This document shows, piece after piece, positions 58,403-64,000 of a stretch of DNA of 64,000 nt. The notes under the pieces are model-generated. The model worked only from the letters and a program-made list of their open reading frames with translations, did no database searches and was not told the origin of the DNA. Numbering within the stretch: position 1 is the first letter of the stretch; each line of letters opens with the position of its first letter. This stretch comes from Diplonema japonicum (lineage: Eukaryota > Euglenozoa > Diplonemea > Diplonemida > Diplonemidae), in the NCBI GenBank assembly GCA_964019335.1, contig OZ025761.1, positions 119,501 to 183,500 of the forward strand. The letters run 5' to 3'. Made by a program: the position numbers and the translations under genes.

Positions 58403-59521
58403 ATGAGCCTGACAGTGTTCATCAAGGTGGAGAACAAGGAGACGTACGAGGTGGAGCTGGGAAGCCATGACACTGTGAAGGACCTGTACAGGAAGGCGGG
58501 GGAGGCTGCTGGAGTAGAGGTGGGAACCTTCCTCTTGCGATTCGAAGGTGAAGAACTGGACGAGACTCTCGGTGGGAATGAGATACAGCACCTTGGGATG
58601 TGGGAGGGGTGCGAGCTCCTTCTCTGCTGCAATGTCCGCAACACGATGTGTGTCCTTTCACGGGAGCTGTCTTCAGAAGAGACAAGGAAGGCAATAGAAC
58701 AGCGATTGGAGGAGGACCCTGACCTTCTTCTTCAGGTGGAGGCAAGTGATGTGTTTCTTGAACTTTGTGAAATGGATCTCCCTTTTGAACTTCGCCACCT
58801 CAAAGTAACGGACCCTGGGAAGCGTGTGACCGCCATTGGGGAAGGCTTCCTGGAAGGATGCGAGTCCCTTGTCACACTTGACCTCATCTCTCTTCAGAGC
58901 GTTTGGGGGATTGAAAGTAAATTTCTTTATGGGTGCAAGTCATTACAGACTGTTGACCTTACCCCCTTTCGCAACATAACAAGGGTAACCTTTGCATGCC
59001 TAGCTTACTGTGAGTCCCTTACACAGGTCGATCTGGGGCCCCTTCAGAACGTGACGGATCTTGAATTCGGTTTTATGGAATCTTGCAAGTCACTGCAGAC
59101 GCTTGACGTGAGCCCACTTCGAAATGTTAGGGTGATCGGTGGATGGTTCCTCAGCTGTTGCTCCTCCCTCACTTCTGTGGATCTCAGCCCTCTTCGTAAC
59201 TTAACGGTTGTTGGCGACTCGTTCCTCAGCGACTGTAGTTCACTCACTTCTGTGGATCTTGGCCTTTGTGACGTGGTGTCTGTGGGTGACTACTTTCTCA
59301 GAGGGTGCGGGTCTCTAACTTCAGTTGATCTACGACCGATGCAGGACCTTCGCAGTATGGGGCGCAGCTTTCTTTCTGACTGCAGTTCTCTGACCACCGT
59401 TGACTTCGGGCACCTGAGGGAGAGGGTCGCAGATGTCGGAGAGGGTTTCATGCACAACTGCAACGAGATACCCATAGAGGAGCGACGACCGCCGTCTCGC
59501 GTTCGTTGTACTGTGTGTTGA
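58403..59521 (+). CDS. Ubl-LRR-CaaX protein (LRR6), intact
   Basis: 372 residues: Ubl domain 1-75 (MSLTVFIKVENKE), invariant linker, then about ten BspA-type LRRs, including two consecutive SLTSVDL repeats absent from LRR2, and a C-terminus ending CTVC (CaaX-type). Domain borders and Ubl DNA are nearly identical to LRR2 and LRR3, while the LRR surfaces differ. The A-rich leader lacks the ATCACAGGAACAGCT block; the sequence before it is a piggyBac MITE. It is flanked on both sides by the PSAP-tailed membrane proteins. Confidence 0.87.
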   Translation: MSLTVFIKVENKETYEVELGSHDTVKDLYRKAGEAAGVEVGTFLLRFEGEELDETLGGNEIQHLGMWEGCELLLCCNVRNTMCVLSRELSSEETRKAIEQRLEEDPDLLLQVEASDVFLELCEMDLPFELRHLKVTDPGKRVTAIGEGFLEGCESLVTLDLISLQSVWGIESKFLYGCKSLQTVDLTPFRNITRVTFACLAYCESLTQVDLGPLQNVTDLEFGFMESCKSLQTLDVSPLRNVRVIGGWFLSCCSSLTSVDLSPLRNLTVVGDSFLSDCSSLTSVDLGLCDVVSVGDYFLRGCGSLTSVDLRPMQDLRSMGRSFLSDCSSLTTVDFGHLRERVADVGEGFMHNCNEIPIEERRPPSRVRCTVC

Positions 59522-59811
59522 ACCGAACAGAAAAGCAACAGTGATTATGTGTGTGGGTTAAGTCGGAAGTCTCAGAGGCTGAGCGGCGCTCGACCCCTAA
59601 GAATCGACGACCGACGCTTTGAAAAAAAAAATCTTCGTGAGTGAATAAAAAAAAAAAAAATAAATAAAAAAAAGATCCGGTTTCCCTTAGAGGCTACCGG
59701 GTACTTTTTTTTTTTTTTTTTTTTGAGTTCTTTCTTTTTCTTTTTCGTTCGGAAAAAGAAGATACAAAAAGGGGGGGGGGGGGGGAAGGGGGAAAAGAAA
59801 AGAAAAGAAAA
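59522..59811. other. Intergenic, A/T/G runs
   Basis: A and T runs, then a G run (59771-59785) just before the next ATG. No feature recognised. Confidence 0.5.
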
Positions 59812-60129
59812 ATGCAACCTGCTATAGCGGTAGGCATCGCTGTGACTGTGGCCTGTGCACTTTATATGTATTACAGGCACTGGCAAAGTGTGCGTCATCG
59901 GGATCTAGATGATTCCGAAGGTGTTTGTTCCCCAATAGTATCCCCCCCGCCGCTTCCTTCGGGTCCTCCTGCTGGGCCTTATCAGTATGCAGCCGCTTCT
60001 AACCCATATGCCGGGCAGTATGCTCCACCTCCGTGTGCTTACGCCGCGCAACCGGTACCTGAAGCTGCGCCGCAGCCCTACCCTGAGGAACACTACCCTG
60101 CCCCCTCCGCTCCACCCCTCGTGCAGTAA
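59812..60129 (+). CDS. Small single-pass membrane protein with PSAP-containing Pro/Tyr-rich tail (paralogue 2)
   Basis: 105 residues, clear paralogue of 56529-56903. Membrane segment ~4-22 (AIAVGIAVTVACALYMYY), basic stop-transfer (RHWQSVRHR), then GPYQYAAASNPYA, QYAPPPCAYAAQPVPE and the end PAPSAPPLVQ with PSAP at 98-101. The last ~40 residues are nearly identical to paralogue 1 while the juxtamembrane part differs, which suggests the PSAP tail is the conserved functional end. Confidence 0.78.
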   Translation: MQPAIAVGIAVTVACALYMYYRHWQSVRHRDLDDSEGVCSPIVSPPPLPSGPPAGPYQYAAASNPYAGQYAPPPCAYAAQPVPEAAPQPYPEEHYPAPSAPPLVQ

Positions 60130-60289
60130 GCGGGGGTTGTGCGAGAACGTACATTTATTCTCCTCCCTCTTTTTCATTTCTTTTTTTTTTTCTTTTTTTT
60201 TTTTTCTATCTTCTCCCATTGATGTAAGGGTCTTGTGTTAACATGTGTTGAGGGCAAACCTAAACAAAAAGAAAAAGAAATTCGATAAT

Positions 60290-60587
60290 TTAAAGGAAGC
60301 CGGTGGGGGGCGCCCTGCGCAAGCACCATCTACTTGATTACAGGGGGCGCACCAGCTTCTTCTGCGTTCCGTGTCGTGTTCTTAATGCGTGCGGTGTGCA
60401 GCTCAACCCCAGCCGATGCGTCCCGGGTAGCCAAGATTCTGGGTCCGTGCAGTTTGCTGCCTATTCGTCACCCTGAGCATCTTCTTCTCCACTCGGGCGC
60501 TACCGGTGATGACCGACGAGGAGGTCAACAGCGAACAACACATCTGATGTACTTCTCTTTGTATTTTCATGTTATCCCCACCAACTG
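60290..60587 (-). repeat. Dispersed ~300-bp repeat, copy 3 (inverted)
   Basis: Reverse complement of 30506-30812; ends at CATGTTATCCCCACCAACTG. Confidence 0.8.
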
Positions 60588-60721
60588 AAAAAAAGAAAAA
60601 AGAGAAAAGAAAAAGAAAAAAAGAAAAGAACCTTTTTTTACCGTGTTTGTTTTTCCAGACCACGTAATCTGCCTTGAAAAAAAAGAAGGGAATGTTTCTC
60701 ATTCATCCGCCCCTGAAAACT

Positions 60722-60756
<35 letters not shown>

Positions 60757-60873
60757 AGATTTTTGAACATCATTCCCCCCGCACTCTCTTCCCTTCCTTT
60801 TTTTTTTTTTTTTTTTTTTTGCTCTCGCCAAATATAATAAAAAGGAGAAGAGAAAAAAAAAAAAAAAAAGTTA
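60588..60873. other. Low-complexity leader region of the protease gene
   Basis: Long T runs (60727-60754, 60799-60820) each followed by AG or CAG, then an A run before the ATG. Good context for trans-splicing (T run then GCAG at 60755-60758); no gene seen. Confidence 0.5.
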
Positions 60874-62529
60874 ATGCGAGCCTGCTTCGCAATCGCCTGC
60901 CTGGCAACAGCCACGGCGGAGCTGCTCGGTGAATGTAGCAATGACGATGTGGTCCATTTCACAATCAGCCTGCGACAGGGAAACATGGAGTGGTTGGCAC
61001 GAGAATGGTCTGAAGTGGTAGAAGACGTTAAAGGCCCTAGGTGGAGGGACTTTCAAACTATGGCTAAGATAAACGAGAAAACAGGTGCTTCTAAGCCGGA
61101 CATGAGCTCCGCAAAAGAATGGGCCCGCACACATGGGTTCACGATCGTGTCCTCCCACCCCGACACCCTGAATATGCTCGGGAGCATATCAAACATTAAA
61201 ACCGCTTTACAACCCAGCGAAACCTTCCACCGCTACTCGCTCCCTGGAAGACGCATTGTTCCCACAACGATTAAAGAACCGCACCTCAAACAGCTACCAG
61301 AGTTCATAACAGCTGTTCATGGATTGTTCAAATACCCGTTTTTGACGAGAACAAGACGCAACAAGGCACAGGCCCCGCTCAAGGCGTCCATTTCCCCGCA
61401 AACAATTCGCCAGCAATACAACATTACTGTGCAGAATTCGGTGATGGGAAACATTAGTGTAGGACAGATGTCGTTCTGCCCGGTGGGGATCAACGACTGC
61501 AACCAGTTCTGCAAAGATGGGAATTTAAACTGCGAGCTGAAGGCGTCGGATGTAAAGGGACCCTCGAGCGAGGTCAAGCCCTGCGATGAAGCTGACATGG
61601 ACGTTCAAATGAGCTTTGCAGCAGGACCCGGCTTGCCTGTTACTGTAGATGGAGGGTTCACAAACCTTGTAGAGTGGGCGACAAGCTGGCTCAACGACCC
61701 CAACGCCGCGCTGGCAGAATCCCTAAGCTACGGAACCCCCGAATCGACAAAATCTCAAACAGACTCGTTAAACACCGTTCTGATGAAACTCGGAGTTGCT
61801 GGGAAAGCGGTTTTCGTGTCGTCCGGCGACGCTGGCGCAGCAGGCGCGTCTGGTTGCAACGGAAAGTTCAACCCTGACTGGCCTGCCACGTCACCTTATG
61901 TAACGGCTGTCGGTGCCACGCAGTCCACACCCGGTTCAGCTTCCCCGCTTAAAAACCCCTCCAACCTCTGCACTAACGAAGTTGGCCCTTGTGTTGGATC
62001 CGGTGTTGAAGAAGCTGTTTCGACCAATCTTTCAATGTTTACGTCTGGCGGAGGTTTCTCAGATGTGTACTCGCCCCCTTCCTGGCAGAGTGATGTTGTG
62101 ATGGGCTATTTGTCGAGCGGTGTCCGCCTGCCTCCTGCGGGCTTGTGGAACAAGAACGGTCGGGGGTACCCTGATATCGCGGCATTCGGCGGGCAAAACC
62201 TCGTTATCAACGAGAAGAAGGTCGGTCAGGATGGGGGCACCTCAGCATCGTCACCCATTTGGGTCGGGGTGTGGGGGCTTCTTAACTCCGCGGCTTTGAA
62301 GAAATCTGGTAAACCGCTGGGCCCTGCAGCGCCTTACCTTTACTACATGCACGGAAAGGCACCCCATTGTTTCAATGATATTGTGACCGGTGACAATATG
62401 TGTCCCTTCGAGGGGGCTGACTGCAGGGCGTGCAACGGCTTCGTCACCACTAAAGGGTGGGATCCTGTTACCGGGCTGGGGACGCCCAATGTGCAGTGCA
62501 TGCTGTCCTTTGTGGAGAGTGATCTGTAA
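60874..62529 (+). CDS. Sedolisin-family serine-carboxyl peptidase, TPP1-like
   Basis: 551 residues, full length for family S53. Signal peptide 1-~17 (MRACFAIACLATATAEL), a pro-domain to ~170, then the catalytic domain. Catalytic Glu239 and Asp243 (DEADMDVQ, as in EAxxDVQ of tripeptidyl peptidase 1), oxyanion Asp319 (SSGDAGA), nucleophile Ser457 (GGTSASSP), and the C-terminal calcium site residues (ND-I at 501-503, GWDPVTGLGTPN at 528-539). All key residues present. Expected to be an acid-active, lysosomal/endosomal or secreted peptidase removing tripeptides from protein N-termini, fitting a phagotrophic protist. No frame damage. Confidence 0.93.
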   Translation: MRACFAIACLATATAELLGECSNDDVVHFTISLRQGNMEWLAREWSEVVEDVKGPRWRDFQTMAKINEKTGASKPDMSSAKEWARTHGFTIVSSHPDTLNMLGSISNIKTALQPSETFHRYSLPGRRIVPTTIKEPHLKQLPEFITAVHGLFKYPFLTRTRRNKAQAPLKASISPQTIRQQYNITVQNSVMGNISVGQMSFCPVGINDCNQFCKDGNLNCELKASDVKGPSSEVKPCDEADMDVQMSFAAGPGLPVTVDGGFTNLVEWATSWLNDPNAALAESLSYGTPESTKSQTDSLNTVLMKLGVAGKAVFVSSGDAGAAGASGCNGKFNPDWPATSPYVTAVGATQSTPGSASPLKNPSNLCTNEVGPCVGSGVEEAVSTNLSMFTSGGGFSDVYSPPSWQSDVVMGYLSSGVRLPPAGLWNKNGRGYPDIAAFGGQNLVINEKKVGQDGGTSASSPIWVGVWGLLNSAALKKSGKPLGPAAPYLYYMHGKAPHCFNDIVTGDNMCPFEGADCRACNGFVTTKGWDPVTGLGTPNVQCMLSFVESDL

Positions 62530-63041
62530 GGAGGGAAAAGAAATTGTTGTTGTGATTTTTTCGACTGAATATCAACTCCATTGCACCCCCCCCCCCCCCC
62601 CCCCCGACAGGATTAAGCGTTACAATGATTCCTGATTCTCTGTCCTCTCTCTGATTCTTTATCTACCAATTTGCATGTTTCATTTTTTTTTTTTTTTTTA
62701 ATTCAGTCGAAAAAAAAAAAAAAAGCGGGGGATTTTTTTTGTCTTTTCTTTTCTTTGCTTTATTGCGGGGGGAGAAAAAAAAAAATCCCCCTTTCCCCAA
62801 GAGTGCATTTTTTTTTTTCTTTTTCTTGTTTTCTTTCCACCCCTCCCCTCCCTCCCACTTCATGTTTATCCTCAAACAGCGCGCAGATGTTATATGTTCG
62901 CCTTTTTTTCCTTTTTTTTTTTTTTGGAATAAACTTATTTACCCGCCCCACCCCTATCAATTCTACTCCATTGCGCAACACGCCCAACAGGTGTGGGTGC
63001 GGGGAGGGGGGGGTCTTGAACCCGACGGAGGGCCTGTCTGC
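62530..63041. other. Intergenic, homopolymer-rich, with likely acceptor for the kinase
   Basis: C run (62586-62604), T and A runs, and a pyrimidine-rich tract followed by CCCAACAGG (62985-62993), about 50 nt before the CK1 ATG. The frame is open upstream of 63042 but encodes only Phe-, Lys- and Pro-rich sequence. Confidence 0.6.
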
Positions 63042-63953
63042 ATGGTACGCGTTGGTGTGTCCATCCCGGTAATAGGCGATGGGCGGTTCGTGGTTGCGCG
63101 AAAGCTGGACGAAGGCGCATTCGGTGACATTTTCGTGGGGCACGACAACTCGAGGCAGAAAGAGGTTGCCATCAAGATTGAGCTGGCGCGGTCCAAACAC
63201 CAAATGCTGAAATCTGAGGTCAAGGTTTTCAAAATGCTCGGAAACAGCGAGAAAAAAGGCTTCCCCGAGATGCTCTACTCAAACTTCGGCTCAGAAATCA
63301 ACGTCCTCGTAATGAGCCTCATGGGCCCCAACATCGAAGTCCTATTCTGCTACTGCGGGAAAAAATTCTCGTTAAAAACAATATGCATGCTCGCAGACCA
63401 GATGATTCGCCGCGTAGCAGCGTTGCATTCCATTGGGATTTTGCACAGAGATCTTAAACCGGAAAACATGGTGATGGGAATAGGAAGATGCGCGCACCGG
63501 TTACATCTCATTGACTTCGGGCTTGTAAAAAGCTACCAGGACTCCAAAAAACGTCATTTACCCTACAGGGACGGACGGCCATTGATAGGAACAGCTAGAT
63601 ACTGTTCTCTATGGACGCACGAAGGTATCGATCAGTCTAGAAGAGACGATTTGGAATCGATTGCTTTCATTGTTCTTTATTTGTACAGTGGGAAGTTGCC
63701 GTGGATGGGTATACCGGCTACGTCGGAGGACCCTAATATGCTGATTTGGAGGAAAAAGCAGACGTCCCTCGAGACGCTGTTTGCCGGGACCCCGCAATGC
63801 TTGAAGAACTTCGCCACTACCGTCCGAAAGCTTCGCTTCGACGCGGCCCCCGACTATCTGGCGCTCCGCGAACTGTTCTCGGAGAATTTTACCTCTTACG
63901 ACTGGGCCTACGACTGGCGGGTTCACTACGAAAGAAGTCGGGAGGATAAATGA
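63042..63953 (+). CDS. Casein kinase 1-type protein kinase
   Basis: 303 residues, essentially just the kinase domain. Gly loop EGAFGDIFVG (24-33), VAIKIE with Lys45, HRDLKPEN (D137), DFG (158-160), and the CK1 signature around GTARYCSLWTHEGIDQSRRD (183-202), where CK1 normally has GTARYASINTHLG; the CSLW variation suggests a divergent CK1 (TTBK/VRK-like possibilities are less likely given IDQSRRDDLES). All catalytic residues present. CK1 enzymes phosphorylate primed or acidic Ser/Thr sites. No C-terminal extension. Start chosen because it lies ~50 nt after an acceptor-like CAACAGG and removes low-complexity N-terminal sequence. Confidence 0.92.
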   Translation: MVRVGVSIPVIGDGRFVVARKLDEGAFGDIFVGHDNSRQKEVAIKIELARSKHQMLKSEVKVFKMLGNSEKKGFPEMLYSNFGSEINVLVMSLMGPNIEVLFCYCGKKFSLKTICMLADQMIRRVAALHSIGILHRDLKPENMVMGIGRCAHRLHLIDFGLVKSYQDSKKRHLPYRDGRPLIGTARYCSLWTHEGIDQSRRDDLESIAFIVLYLYSGKLPWMGIPATSEDPNMLIWRKKQTSLETLFAGTPQCLKNFATTVRKLRFDAAPDYLALRELFSENFTSYDWAYDWRVHYERSREDK

Positions 63954-64000
63954 TGGGGGGACTTTTACAAGCCCCTGTTTTTTTTTCTTTCTTTTTTTTT

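Noticed and set aside
4617-59521. Bacterial origin (BspA-like LRR proteins suggesting bacterial contig or transfer)
   Set aside because: The LRRs are fused to a eukaryotic ubiquitin-like domain and CaaX box, neighbours are eukaryotic, and no ribosome-binding sites or operons are present.
62739-63041. Upstream extension of the CK1 frame
   Set aside because: Phe/Lys/Pro low-complexity translation of homopolymer runs, upstream of an acceptor-like CAACAGG.

Overview
This window looks like nuclear DNA of a kinetoplastid-type euglenozoan protist, and a free-living bodonid (Bodo-like) is my best guess. Four things support this. (1) Every intact host gene is intronless, on the + strand and widely spaced. 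Most start a few to ~100 nt after a pyrimidine tract plus AG, as expected for spliced-leader trans-splicing. (2) The mobile elements are the kinetoplastid set: ingi/L1Tc-like non-LTR retroelements and a tyrosine-recombinase retroelement with the VIPER-like order gag - recombinase - RT/RNase H. piggyBac elements with TTAA ends are also present. (3) All three stop codons are used normally. (4) Intergenic DNA is full of long A, T, C and G runs. The species is inferred from style and content; no rRNA or other marker gene is present.

Layout. 1-3.2 kb: tRNA-like sequence and a dead 2.2-kb piggyBac element (TIR TTAACCATTAAAGGACG), then a striking 90-nt palindrome. 3.7-6.5 kb: a truncated ubiquitin-like/LRR gene (LRR1) among retroelement tails. 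6.5-12.7 kb: a decayed AT-hook DDE transposon split by a non-LTR element (LINE2), and a LINE1 tail whose unoccupied site is preserved elsewhere in the window. 13.0-17.6 kb: LRR2 and a large protein kinase. 18.2-21.5 kb: VIPER-like element with a catalytically complete recombinase ORF and a broken RT. 21.6-30.3 kb: a multi-pass membrane protein, LRR3 (frameshifted), pseudo-cyclase 1, and two adjacent beta-rich proteins. 31.7-47.2 kb: pseudo-cyclase 2, nested piggyBac/LINE1, LRR4, LRR5, pseudo-cyclases 3 and 4. 47.5-54.2 kb: LINE3 tail, broken pseudo-cyclase 5, piggyBac piece, pseudo-cyclase 6. 55.2-60.1 kb: ubiquitin-like/ankyrin protein, two proline-rich PSAP-tailed membrane proteins, LRR6. 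60.9-64.0 kb: a sedolisin (TPP1-like) protease and a casein kinase 1.

The main candidate for something undescribed is an interleaved pair of gene families. One (at least six copies) is ubiquitin-like domain + BspA-type leucine-rich repeats + C-terminal CaaX prenylation box. The other (six copies plus fragments) is a ~six-TM protein ending in a class III cyclase-like domain that has lost most catalytic positions. The families sit in direct tandem in places (LRR5 then cyclase 3; an LRR tail just before cyclase 1). Each has one nearly invariant half and one divergent half, a pattern typical of gene conversion plus diversification. I infer, but cannot show, that they form a membrane-associated sensing or signalling system with intracellular LRR adaptors. 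Several members are visibly broken, so the array is evolving by duplication, conversion and transposon-driven loss.
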